A stretch of 64,000 nt of DNA from Pseudofabraea citricarpa (taxonomy: Eukaryota; Ascomycota; Leotiomycetes; Helotiales; Dermateaceae), in the NCBI GenBank assembly GCA_029641185.1, contig JAPWGK010000025.1, forward strand, positions 1 to 64,000, in the 5' to 3' direction. Position numbers and translations under genes: made by a program. Each line of letters opens with the position of its first letter. The stretch's first letter is position 1. Of this stretch, positions 45,583 to 58,500 are shown in pieces. Under the pieces are notes generated by a model that was given only the letters and a program-made list of their open reading frames with translations, was not told where the DNA came from and ran no database searches.

Positions 45583-46945
45583 TTTGAGTAAAGATTGAAG
45601 GATGCAATTATAAAAGGGTATGGTAAAACTCGAGTCGACACCAGGTCAGCCACTTGTAGATAAGAGAATAAATTTGAAGTTGATTGTAAGAACTCTATAG
45701 CCTGGAGTCAAGGTCTTTTATAAACTTTGGAGTCGTTCATCTTGACTTTGGGAGATCTCCAAGCGTGCATCGTCTCCCAGCAACATCAGACGCCAAGCGA
45801 TTTGCGTTGCAGGCTATGAATGTCAGGTCATTACGCGAAAGGTTACAAAGTCAAGAAGCGACGTTATTGCATTAAAATATTAAGAACTCACCGCCAAGAT
45901 TACGACGTTGCCATGATACAAGACAGTATCTCTACAACTTACAAGGGTGAAACACAGTTCTCTGGCGTTTGATCGACTCGAGCCGCTGGTGAAGGTTCAT
46001 GCGTGTTTTCTTACATCTGATGATCCGAGACGCTTGATCGGATGATTTAGTCGCCCCGCATTTCGACGTAGATCTCTTCTAAGCATGATCACAAGTCTAA
46101 AGTTATCCTACAGTCTGATATATAAGGCGTTACCAATTATTCTCATACTACCTTAAATTAGTTAGAGAAGGATCTGGACAAACAATTTTGCAGTCGTGAA
46201 ATAGCTTGGCTTGAACCGCACATTTTCATTAGAGCTCCAGTGAATACACTTTCGTAGAAGGTTTTTATCGTTGTTCCCTTCAGAAAGTTCAATTACAAAA
46301 GTAGAAAACCGAAATACTATCCCACACAATGACTTTGTAAGAACCGGTGCAGCAGGTAATTATATCTTGACGGTTAATTGAGCTACCTTGTTAGGTCGGT
46401 TTATATCTAACACAAATATTTTCGAGTGCGTAAGTCTGGGGAATTTTCAAATGCCCAAAGGATGAAACGTGCATTGGAAGTTGTGTCAGATGTTCCTCGC
46501 TTGAATTACCAGAGCGTTATGACCACGATGACCGGGTGCCGAAACGTGTCAGAGCCCTTCCCGAGATCCGGCATCATGAAAGGTAGAAAATGAACCAACT
46601 GTGGGGATGAGTTCGGACATGAAGAACATGATTTGATCTATAAGAGTCTTGAACACTAGCGGCCCAAGACTTGGATTTCAGCTGTAGCATGTCAGATTTG
46701 ATTTGAAGCAGACATAATTCAGCCTAATCGTACTTTATTTACTCTGATATGATCATTGTTTTTACCGATTTTGTTGCCTTTTAAATATATGATATGGTAT
46801 CCAGGTACAGTGTACCTTATCTCAAATACCATCTTAAACCACCACAAACGAATGTAACAAGATGGGGAAAACATCTTTCAAGACAAAATATAACAAATTT
46901 CCAATGCACTCCCACAACCAGAACCTTCAAATTATGTACATTGAC

Positions 46946-48393
46946 TTATCTTAAAGTTGGAACGGTCCAATCCACCCACTGGCTTTCAGTGAAAGAAGAA
47001 TCACTTTGCATGACTGCGGTATTAGTCGATGATTGTCCAAGAAGGAATTTCTGTACAAATGCTGTGAGAGCGGCTTGCTGATTAGAAGGGAACGCGCAGT
47101 GGTTGTGGCTTCCAATTTGAGAATAACCCATATTATCAGGAACCCCCAAAGCTTCCCAAACCTTATGGGCAGACTTCATACAGCCAAAGGCACTTGCTGG
47201 ACCCAACCAGTCAATATTATTCTCGATAACGAATAAGGCTCGAGGGGCGACCAAAGCAGCCAATGAGTGGTGGTCAAACGGCAATGTTGGGACTTGGTTA
47301 ACATACTTGTTAAAAGCAGGTCCGAACCAGACATTCTCAGTAATGATTTGAGAGGCGGTTTGGATATTTTGACCTTGAGACTTCAGATAATCCGAAATTC
47401 TCCAGCAAGCAGAGCCACCAGCACCAGATTCCTGTGGGAGCGTCAAGGCAATTCGAGGGTTAAGAGCGCCAGCAACCATAGCACCTTTTCCATTTCGAGA
47501 GCACCCTGTGACTCCAAGCTTGGTTGGATCGATTCTCGCGGTGGGTGTCTTCTCCAGGGCGTCAATGACACGTCCCACACCCCACGCCCACGCAGTCAAG
47601 GCACCAGCAGAGTGGCTAGATCCATAGAGAGTATAGAACTTTCCTTGACCACGACTTCCAGTGCTTGCCTGAGCTGCGATGTCATCATTGTTGAAGTTGA
47701 TCATTGCGACTCCAGCTGGTGCAGGTAAACTTCCCCCACCATAACCGATGATGGCAGGGTATGGCGCAGTACCGGACGATGGATAAGTGATGGAAACAGA
47801 GAAAGATATTGATTTCCCAGCGTTTCCAGCATTAATTGTCAAAGTGCTTCCAGAAAATGAAGCAGTCAAAGTTTCTGGCGGACCGGGTAAAGTTCCCAGC
47901 TCATACCGCTGAAGAAGGTCCAAAATCTCACTTTGACGACATGTGAACTCGGCAGCGGTAGACACTCGTGAGCCACTCCAATTAAGGAATGGATCGGGTA
48001 ACTTTGCATTGGACGTGAGTGTTATGGAGCTAGGAAGGGCTGCGCATGTTGCTGCTCCAGTTGGAACGGCAGCGGTGGTGGATGCGGTCTGGCTGGTAGC
48101 GGAGCCAGATGTCACCGATGTTATCGCGGATGTGGTTGATGTGACAAGAGTTGTCGGTGGAGCCGCAGTTGTAGCAGCACCTGGTACACACTGGGAGTAA
48201 TAATCATTTTGCTTGACGCAAGTGGATCCAGATACGCAGCTCGTGCTGCCAGAATAGCCAATTCCTCCACCTGACGAAGACATTAGCAAGACATCCAAAT
48301 CCACTGGAAGAAGTACGAACACTGCCCCCAAACCTGACTTTGTGCGGTAATTGGAACTGCTAGAAGAGCAAAGAATAGCAAGTTTAAAGCCAT
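46946..48393 (-). CDS. CBM1-CE15 glucuronoyl methylesterase, mirror copy
   Basis: Mirror of 11714-13161. Exons are 48321-48393 and 46946-48270; the signal peptide and the first CBM1 residues come from the short first exon. Confidence 0.95.
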
Positions 48394-49690
48394 GATGTTG
48401 AGTTTGATAAAAAGGAGATATCCGCGGAAGATCTGGTACAACTTCTGTAGAAGTTGGATGTTTTTAACGAAGACACAAGCCGCTTACCCGAGAGTCTGTA
48501 GAGATCATAAGACCAAAAGTTTAAAGCTGGATATTAAATGTATCTGCAGCCGGCAGTGTTGTTACCATCTACTACCTCAGGGTTGTACTTTGTGATCACT
48601 TGATTTAAGTTGCAAGAAATTAAATATTAAGCGACCAGCCTCGCCACTCGGTCAAATCTATTGTAGATCCAAAGGGACAAATTACCCGCTATGCGAGCTA
48701 CAACAGCCTATTCTGGGGGCTCTTTATGAACCTTCAACTGTTCCCTTACGTCGCATTTCCCAAAAAATCATTCGACCATTGCTTGAATACTGCCGACTTG
48801 GCAGCGTGGACGTATTTCTCCAAACGAGACCCGCGACCGGATAAATTAGAACGGCACTTGCTCAGATCTGGGTATTTATCCAGTTTGGTAGGTTACCAAG
48901 CTATCGAAGGTCACTATTTGGAACTTAAATTTGTCGGCTAAAAGTGAAATTAGGTTAGCATTCCCCGCATTTCACACAGGTAGGCCGAAATAGTAATTGC
49001 TTCCTGGATGTATAACACGCCAGGTTCCAGAAATTAACACAAGCGACACTAGTATATTATATCATATTAGGTAGAATCAACAGTGGTAATTTCTTGATCA
49101 TTTTCTTTTGGTATATACATACGTATCTCTTTCTACTATGTTTACTTTCGACTGTATTTCTTCTATGTTTACTGTCCGTTCCGGGTTTACCCCCACGAAG
49201 AGAGCGGTCTGGTAGCGACATGTTAGAATCTTTAACTTCTTCGGTGCTACATTTACAGTTGTATCAAGCGTAAATAAGTTACGAGTTATTAGATTTCTAC
49301 ATTTTACTACTGTTCTTAATGTTATCGGTCTTCGATTTTTAAGTTGCATATAATTACCTTGTAATCTTTTGATATCGAGCGATATTTTGGTTAATAAAAG
49401 CATTGGATTTTCATATATTATTTGATATATCTGAAAAATTATAGTACTGTACACGGTATGAAAAATAATCAGTATTCACATGGCAATTGCCGTCATGCAT
49501 ACTGATTCTCTTAGACTACTCTATATACCACTTCTTATAACAGGGGTACTTTATAAACTCCCCTCCGTAAATTTGAATGTGTTACTGCATCTGATACCAC
49601 CTTTGCAAGGATCAAGTTAGCCTACGTTAGCAACTACTACTACCTAGGATGAATGCAAAAGGAGGGGGAGAAATGTTATCAATTTCTTCC

Positions 49691-49766
49691 GGTCTAGCTC
49701 AAATGGCTAAATGCTTTATAAAATCCGGGGCATGATTTAGTCTTGGGGTCTCTGGTTTGATAATTC
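49691..49766 (+). other. tRNA-like relic, mirror copy
   Basis: Mirror of 10341-10416. A-box-like element at 49695-49707 and B-box-like element at 49754-49766; no complete cloverleaf. Confidence 0.3.
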
Positions 49767-51054
49767 AATGCGTTCAAAATAAGCTATGTTAAAACCGCCG
49801 AAGGGGGGTATTTTTTTTAAAAAAAAAAAGAAAGAAAATAGTCTTACAAACAGTCCACCAATTGGCTTATATTATGTCTAGAAGGTGGGAAACCAGAGGG
49901 TGCAATGTTTTAGAGGTCAACACTAGCAACACCGTTTTCATAACGCGGGAGTTATTCCCACCAGTTTGATCACCTAGAAAATCATACATATGCTATCAAG
50001 TAAAGGGTATTCTACAGAGGTTAATGAAAATACAACCGGAGTAAAACAAAAAGGCCTTTTATAATTCCCAAGGTCCCTGTGATCAACGAATACTCGTTTT
50101 TACTTCGGAAGATCCTCCCGTAGTATCAAACTAATTAGGAGTTTGTCAATGAAATCCAATCCAGTCAATTTTCTAGGACATTGTCGTGGAAGAGGATGAT
50201 CGATTCCTTCCCTTTTAAGATCGTCCCGGGAAACTTTCGTATGGCTCCTTTTTGTTATAGTTGAACCTTTGGACAACTCGGCCACAGATTATCTAAAAAT
50301 AAAGGCGGGAAAATAATACGTAAAGGACTGATATCGGTGCGCATTGATGGAATAGGTGGTTGAAGAGTGGTAGCTCCTGTAACGGAGGAACCAATGTGCA
50401 AAAGCAATATGCATGCACGCGTAAAAAGAAGCAGTCTTATAAAGATAAGATAAGGCTTGTAGATCTGATCAGATTACTATCAGCAAGACATAGCATATTT
50501 TGTGATAGACAGGTTTTACGCAACCAAAAAAAAACGGGCTTATGAGTTGGTTGGGAGGGGAAAAAGATTAAAGGGCAACACAGAATCGGTGAATATAAAA
50601 GAGGAAAGAGGCTGATTGAAGGGCTGAAGAGCTAGCTACAGGGGTTGCAAGAGCTTATATAGCTCGAGGAGCCATCAAACAGGGCAAACCTAGTCATGCG
50701 GTGGACCACGTGAGTTCTAAAGAGTCGAATTCCTATTCAAGAGAAAAACGTTCGCTCTTTATATAAAAACCATAGATACGGAATAAAGAAGGGGGGTGTG
50801 GAGTGTAGTGGAGTGGAACGAAACAAAAGTAAGACAAAGAAAGTAGCCCTCAATCCATGTCCTCTTACTTCCCAGACCTAGAACTTCTGTTTGCACTCCG
50901 GGAGCATACCTAGGCGGCGCCCACAACAAATTGATCTTCCATCCTTATATTCATCTTCATCCTCATCCTTCATCTTCATCCTCAATCACGCCATCACCCT
51001 CTCATCTTGTAGCAAATTGGACTTCGCAGCTTCACCCCTTCTCTACACAAAAAC

Positions 51055-52740
51055 ATGCCACGCAACGTCCAATCAGAATGGCCGCACGCTCCAAACGACG
51101 ACAACATCAACATGCCAAACATCTCCGATCCGGATTGGAATGCAGACATGGCGAAGCTTCCCTTCCCGCCGACTGGACGCACTCGCGCTGCTTCGGTCCC
51201 GACATTGGGATCGATCGAGCACCAGGAAGACCGACGCGTCTCTCTCCCAGATGAACACATGCTGGCCAACTTCCACGGTCCCCTCCTCGAGATCCGACCC
51301 ACGACGCCACGGCAACGAGCACTGGTGTTATATGGGGCATGCAGAAGAAACATGATCAGCGTCTACACTTGGCTCTTGCACGCCGTCACAGCATTCCACA
51401 GCTTGATAACAAGTCCAGCAGTGGGCATGTGGCTGGCTCAGGTCCAGCGAGGCCAGCAAGAGTGCTTCAACCAGGCGAGGGAGATGTTGCTGGTAGCATG
51501 CCATGTTGCGTTATTGACGCTACGTCTGCTCTTCCATATCTTCTCCTCGCTGTTCCTTCCATGGACCATGGCGCTCGTCCAGTGGATTGTCTTGGTTTGG
51601 CTTGCTGTCTACGTTGTGCGTGGGTGCGTAGACCAGACCCGGTTTGCACCACTGCTGACGCCCGCCGACGGGCTGATCTGCTTCAACCAATATGTGGTCG
51701 CGATCGACAATACGTTTGGCTATGGCATCTGTCTATCGCAGCCGCCGCAGCCAGAGCGATCCCCTTCTACGCAACTCATACCGGCCATCACGGCCGAAGA
51801 AGTATCGAAACACCTCACGAGTCTGGCAGATCCCGGCAGTTTGTTTGAGACAGTCGCTCTGGCCGAGCAGGTCGAGGAGAAAGCAATCGAGCTTCGTGCA
51901 ACACGCGACGAGTTCCTGAGCGTTCGAGCGAAATGGAGATATCAGCACCCCCGTCCAATTGGACTTGACGAGGCCGTCGCGGCGCTGGGCAAGGTCATCG
52001 AGATCGCCTCGGTCCACGCCAACGAGTTGACTGGGTACAGCATCGACGTCAGCGGCCTCTATTTCCTGCTGCACATGGCCGTCAATCACCTGGTCGCCCG
52101 GCTGGCCGAGAGCAAAGACAGCAAGATGACGGACTCTCTTCGCTTGCGCTACACGAGCTTCAGCAGGCTGGTGAACGACAAGCTCAAAGAACTGATCGAA
52201 CAGGTCGATGTGCTCATGACCACGTCGAAGGAAGAGATACAACAGGTTGACAAGCTGCAGAAAATCCTCCACAACATCGAGGTGGAAGCCGATAGGATCT
52301 GGGAAGTGGACCGCAACGCCAGCATGCGCGCCTTTGAGGCCAAGTGGTTCTTCCAGCGCATGCGCTCCGAACCCCATCTGCCTGCGCGGCCGGCTGAGTA
52401 CGAAGACACAGCGGCCATCAAGGAGAACTGCATCACCCACCTGGGCCAGCTCCAGCTATCGCGCGACATGCTCACGGACCAGCTACGCATGTGGGGTGAC
52501 TTCACCAGCTTCATGCTCAAGGGCCAGATCACCGATCAGGACCCAGAGATCTCGAGGCAGATCTATATCGAGGCGCTGCGTAGCATAGAGCGAAAGCTAG
52601 GAATGTGGGAGTCGAAGGCGTGTACGATAGAGGTGCGCCGAGAAGCCCGCCTGGCCGGGAAGTGGGCGAAGCCTGCAGAGGCTGACTTGGAGAAATGTTA
52701 CCTGAATGCGCGCCAGTTGAGTGAGAAGCGGACCCAGTAA
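51055..52740 (+). CDS. Unknown membrane/coiled-coil protein, 561 aa, mirror copy
   Basis: Mirror of 7367-9052. A TATATAAA element lies near 50759, about 295 bases upstream, and the leader carries the pyrimidine-rich hexamer repeat at 50936-50983. Confidence 0.75.
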   Translation: MPRNVQSEWPHAPNDDNINMPNISDPDWNADMAKLPFPPTGRTRAASVPTLGSIEHQEDRRVSLPDEHMLANFHGPLLEIRPTTPRQRALVLYGACRRNMISVYTWLLHAVTAFHSLITSPAVGMWLAQVQRGQQECFNQAREMLLVACHVALLTLRLLFHIFSSLFLPWTMALVQWIVLVWLAVYVVRGCVDQTRFAPLLTPADGLICFNQYVVAIDNTFGYGICLSQPPQPERSPSTQLIPAITAEEVSKHLTSLADPGSLFETVALAEQVEEKAIELRATRDEFLSVRAKWRYQHPRPIGLDEAVAALGKVIEIASVHANELTGYSIDVSGLYFLLHMAVNHLVARLAESKDSKMTDSLRLRYTSFSRLVNDKLKELIEQVDVLMTTSKEEIQQVDKLQKILHNIEVEADRIWEVDRNASMRAFEAKWFFQRMRSEPHLPARPAEYEDTAAIKENCITHLGQLQLSRDMLTDQLRMWGDFTSFMLKGQITDQDPEISRQIYIEALRSIERKLGMWESKACTIEVRREARLAGKWAKPAEADLEKCYLNARQLSEKRTQ

Positions 52741-52839
52741 AGGTGGTGACCAACTTTGTCGTGTGGATAATTTCTTGCATACCTAGACAACGGAGCAAAC
52801 CGCAAATCTATTCTCATTGACCTTTTCCTGCTCATCGCA

Positions 52840-53753
52840 TCACCTTGTCTTCTCCTGATTCTCGGCTTGTCCGTCCCAACCTGCACCCGCCATCTGTATA
52901 ATAGCGTCGACCTCTAGCCACTGAAGCTTTTGATAGTGCAAAATCTGGCCCCATATCTGAAAGCTTTTGGCGTAATCCACACAGTAATCATTCATGTTGT
53001 CGACTGTGCATCCAACCCGGTGGAAGTTGTCGACAAGGTCACATTTCACGGCGTGTGCGGGCGTCGTATCGAGGCATTCGTTGGCAATATGTCTCTGGAC
53101 CTGGCGCATGGCTCTGTTCAAATGCTCAACTTGCAACCCAGCTTCGTGGGCACGCTTGACCATTTGGTCCATCTCTTTCACGGGTGTTTCGACGAGAGTC
53201 GTGACTTGGCGTGATAATGCGGAAGACGCCACGCTCTGTTCACAGGTGAGCCACTGGCCGCTGTGTTTTAACCCCTCAAGAATGACATCGGTAGTCGCTG
53301 TGATAAGCTGGCGTGTGGCATCGTAATGCGTACTGTACATATCGAGCTCGTCCACTAGACCGTGTTCTGTGCGCATTATGCTTGCAAAATCGACCGATGC
53401 TGTTTCCTGGCCCACGATCAACGCCCATCTGCATTGCCCACAGAACAGACCGAGGCGGAACTCGTCCAACTTGTGGCCTTGTTGGCAATGTCTGCGCCGA
53501 GAAGATCATATCCTTCGTCGGTAGGGCTGGCCAGATTTTGCATCGGTGTGGGGAGCTGCTCGGGCGTCATCCTGTCCGTCGCTTCTGGGATGTATTCGGT
53601 GCAGAGTCCAAGGTCGAACTTGACGGGGTAGAGGCAGGACACGGTGTGAATGGTGCCCAACACGAGATAGACTACCAAACTCCGTCTTATGGCCCACAGC
53701 ATCTGGTTGGCGATGAGCTCGGTAAGCCCAGTGAGCCACCTGATCGCTGGCAT
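52840..53753 (-). CDS. Unknown membrane-anchored helical protein, 289 aa, mirror copy
   Basis: Mirror of 6354-7267, with exons 53451-53753 and 52840-53406. Confidence 0.6.
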
Positions 53754-54227
53754 TCTTCTCGGTGCAAGGCAAGTAGATTTGTGAGGATGTGTGTTCGTAC
53801 AGCATTTGATGGCTGAGAGTGTAGGGAAGTGCCGCATCTAAATTGCACTATATAGGCGTATAGTTAATGTATAGTTTTCTCTCGGCCAGAAGTATCTGGA
53901 AGGATGGGGCTGCCATACATCTCTGGTTCCTGCATTTCCTCTAACGTCCTTGTACGTCCTTTGTTAAAGAAGGAAAACCTCGCTCCTAGCAATATTCGTG
54001 GGTTCGTGGCTTTGCCATTCGGACAGTGGAGAGGCGAGGGAGGAGGCGAGGGGGTGAGAAGGTGAAAAGGTGAACAAGTGAGGTCTGGTTCGATAAATAG
54101 ATGCAATGGATGCCATATTCTACGGGGGAAAGTTACACCGTGTTTAACACGTGACATATCTCCCTCTATATAAAGTCCTCCCGTCACTTTATACCAAGAA
54201 GATCCCAAATCCCTTCAGTCTCGACCG

Positions 54228-54983
54228 TCACCCTCTAATACTTGATCGCCGCTCATTCCTCTTGTTCACCCACGCGATCATACTCCACCAGTCACGACAC
54301 TCGTGCACAATCCCAAACCCAAGATCTTCATCCTCCATGGTAACATCAGCATGGCAAAATAGACTCTGTCTCAAATACTCAACGCAATGTAATACATGTT
54401 CAGGGGTTATCATCGTTGGGAACCCTGAGATATCCGTTCCCTCTGCTTCCGCTTGGCGAGCGTCGTAACCTTCAAAGTACCCTCGGTAAAGCGATTCCTG
54501 ACAAATTATAAATTAGCCCTCTGCGTCCTCAGTAACTATTCAAGAAGAAGATTTACCACACAATGCATTTGATGCACGCCGCTGAACACCATTCTCTTGG
54601 GGTCTTTGTCTGGGTAGTCGAAAACACCGTTTTTGAGAAGACCGAGATCATGAGGATATAACTGTCCCCATATATCCTCTATAGGTGCAGAGAGATCCGA
54701 TGGACGTTGGCGGAATGTGGAGTTGGACTCAAAAGTTAATGAAACTTTCGGAACTACATAACCATCAGATTCAAGTTTTGCATTGGTCAGGGGTGGGAGT
54801 ACAACAGTCTATCTCGAATGGAGTTCTGGACGACAGTTTAGCTCCAAGAAGAAAACCCGCACCTCCTACACAAAGAACCATCAGGATGCCGAGACATGTA
54901 AGTATGTATTTAAGTCGATTCGATCGATTGTTCTCAGCGTTAGTCCCTTCCACCGGTTCGTAGTGATGCTTCTCAAGTCCCAT
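54228..54983 (-). CDS. UstYa-family (DUF3328) protein, mirror copy
   Basis: Mirror of 5124-5879. Exons are 54803-54983, 54557-54753 and 54228-54497. On this side its full neighbourhood is visible: ABCC transporter, bZIP-like regulator and a second UstYa protein follow within 9 kb. Confidence 0.82.
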
Positions 54984-55557
54984 TGCTGTGTTTGATACTT
55001 GTGTGCATAAATAATGCAACTCCGGCACACATATGGTTCCTTCGTACTTCAGAATAGTTGAAAACAAAATAATGCGTCACTGGAAAACCAGGAGATCAGA
55101 GTAAACGGTGCAAAGTTCAGCTAGGCCAAATGATAAGATTGCTACCAGTCGACAGGTGTCTTCGTGCTAGCTCGACATCTTCATTCTTGACGTAGATTAG
55201 TACCCTCGTTGTGCTCTCATTGTAATCGCTATCCGTAACAGGAATTGTGCTCTCCACAATTTAACCGACAGGGATCGAGCCGACTTAGTTGCTCACTGTA
55301 CAGTAGCGTCCTGTCAGATAAGCACTTAATCCACGCTTACCAAGTGCACACAGCTTAGCTGCCTTGCATTAGCCGTTCCCGGATAAGTAGTTTAGTATAT
55401 ATTACATATAATCTTTTGTGTCACAAATAGCATGTACGTAAATCTCACAGATCGGCGCAAGAAGCAGGGTACAACAAGCTGAATCGACAATCGTAATTCA
55501 AGCAGGTGTACCACAAGTCGGTGTGAGTATAGATTTTGTGACTTGAGTAATCGCACT

Positions 55558-58500
55558 TTACAACGTTGGGAGTTGTAACTCCCCCATTTTTCTACCAAGT
55601 ATCAAATCAGGCCTGCCACTCTCAACGATCTTACCCCTCTCTAAAACAAGGACAACGTCACTGTCTCGAATAGATTCAAGACGATGAGCAATCGTCAAGA
55701 CCGTAGATCCTTTGTTTGTAAATTCCTCTTTGATGACTTGTTGTAGCAATTGATCTGTTGAGTAATCAATATTACTAGTAGCCTCATCAATGATCAGGAT
55801 CTTGGCACTAGTTCGCTGTCGATGCAGAATTGCGCGGGCAAGTGCAAAGAGCTGCAGCTGACCTTGCGATAAAGTATCGTCTTTAAGGTCAGCATCAAGC
55901 CCACCACGTGCCGCAAGGATATCCCAGATATTGACTCGTTCCAACACCTTCACAATGACATCGTCCGGAAGGGTTGAACTTGGGTCTGCATTTAGACGCA
56001 CACTGCCCGGTAAAATAAAAGATTCCTGGGGAACCGCGATTAAGCGGTCACGTATTATCTCCCTTGGGATATCTTTAATATTCAGATTGTCAATAGTGAT
56101 TGTACCCGAGTCGTCCATCTCTAAAAGCCGGAGCAGTGCTAACAGGAGGGAACTCTTGCCGCTTGAAGATGATCAGTTTCGCTCTTGTAACTAAAAGATA
56201 GAGTCCTCGAATAACACGTACCTGCCAGTTCGCCCACAAATACCTACTTTCTTCCCCGGTTCAATCTTGAATGAGAGATTTTTCAGAGCAGGTGGATTAG
56301 AACTGGGGATAATATTAGCAACATACGTAGAAAAAGTATGAGATAAATACTTACCCATAAGAGGCCATAACATTACGGAACTCGATTGCACCATGTTGTG
56401 GCCAGCTGTCTGGAGGAACCTCTTTCTCTCTCAATCGAGCCTCTTGTGGTGTTTGATTTTCGAAATTCTTAAGTCGAGCAATGGCACCCAGTGAAGTTTC
56501 AAGTTGTGTCCAGTATGTGACAAGCGAGGTCAAGCTCAAGTTAAAATTGAGAATATTGATAAGAGCGACACCAAGAAGCCCACCGTCTGTTTGACTTCTC
56601 AAGGCAACCGCGATACCAATCAAAACGACACCAAGTCCCGCAACAATGAGATCAAGTATAAGGTTCAACCACCTTTGAATACAGTAGAGAAGATAATACG
56701 GACTTTGGGACGCATCTAGTCGTTGAAGATTGAGTGATTTGGCTTGATGTTCTCGGCCAAATGCGCGGATTGTCGAAAGACCTTCAATTGTTTCGGTAAA
56801 ATGGGAATATATAGGCGCTTTTGCTTCGAGATCCATGAACCGAAGTTGTCGGGATGTGCGAAGGTATATATTTTGCAACATATAAATCACAACAAGGACA
56901 AATGGAATTGTTAAAGCCATGTATCCAGACCCAGTAGATATTACAGCGAGTTGGCCCAATGTGGTGATGAAATATGTTGCAGTGATTAGAGCTGCAGTGG
57001 GTAAAGATCCCTCAATCAGTGTCATATCTTGACTGAAGCGATTCAGAATTGTTCCACTGTCCGTAGTCGAGAAGAATTGTTGTGGAGCGGACATGACTGT
57101 TTTCAGCAATATCTCATGCAAGCCAGCTGCAGCTTTAGGAGTTATGTGTATAAATATAGACCTGTTTCTTTTTATTAGCACTCCCAATATAACAATAGAC
57201 AAGGAGGACATGCCAGACACATGCCGCATTGAACACCAAAAATCCAGATGAGAGTATAATATAAACACTCATGTACTTCCCAATCTGCCCCCCATTTTCA
57301 TCTGCCCACCATTTCAACCAAACCTCTATGTAAAGAATGGTCATCAGCTTGGGCTGAACGCAAGGTTGGAGTTGTCACTTACGAGAAATCAGTCTGCAGC
57401 AGACTGCTAAAACCGAAACTGCTAAAAATATAAAGGTTCTTGACCAACCAATAGACTTAATGTAGTACTTGTACACAGACAAATCACCTACTTTGCGTGT
57501 CAAGTCTTCAATTTTATCCTGATTTGGACCTGCAAATGACTTGGTTGCACTTTTGAATTCTTCGTTTGTTGTGCCTTCCTCCGTTTGTGTGGTTAAAGGA
57601 GGCAAAAGCGAAGCCACAGATGGACTTGCATTTTCAAGGTCTTTATTACTTCCATCGAAGACAATAGTTCCATCAGCAGAAAAGACAATAATCTTATCAG
57701 CTAGTGATAGATGACGATCTAAAATTCGAGATTTTAATAAATATTTATGCTATTATAGCAATAATTCTTACTTGTATTTGTTGCTAACACAACTGTCGTC
57801 TTCAATTTTTTAAGTATTCCGTGATCTCCAAGGAGCCTTTTAATGATAGATTCTTCTGTCTTATGGTCAAGAGCACTGAAAGCATCGTCAAGTATAAGAA
57901 GGCTTTTTCGGGAGTAAATCGCTCTGGCAAGAGCCTTTAACAGAATGAGCATCAGCCAACCAATTTGAAATGAGGAAATATTCACTTACAACACGTTGTT
58001 TTTGACCACCACTCATCTTAGCTCCTCTGCTACCAACATTGGTATTATCTCCGTTTGGAAAATGTATCAAATCTTGCTCTAGCAAGCATGCATGCAGTAC
58101 CGTTTTGTACCAATCTTCATCAAACCCAAATCCTGCATCATCTTCAAATCCTGTAATATTTTGTTTCACAGTCGTATTCAAAATCCACGGCGTTTGAGAA
58201 CAGTATGCCGCCCCGTCACTACTTGGAATGAAAATATTTCCTTGTTCGCAAGATATTTCACCCAACAATGCTTTCAACATTGTAGTTTTACCACAACCCA
58301 CAGGACCAAGAAGCATGGTCTTCGAACCTTTCATGACATCTAGATTCACATTTCTTAAGGATGCATCTGCTTTGGGGGAAGGCTTGACATAGACGTCTTT
58401 CATCCGGATAAGCACTTCTCCGTCGCCGGATGATAAAGAGGGTTCCAACTCTTCCATCTCAATTGTCATGGTCGAAGCCTGCGAAATTTTGTCGCTTCCT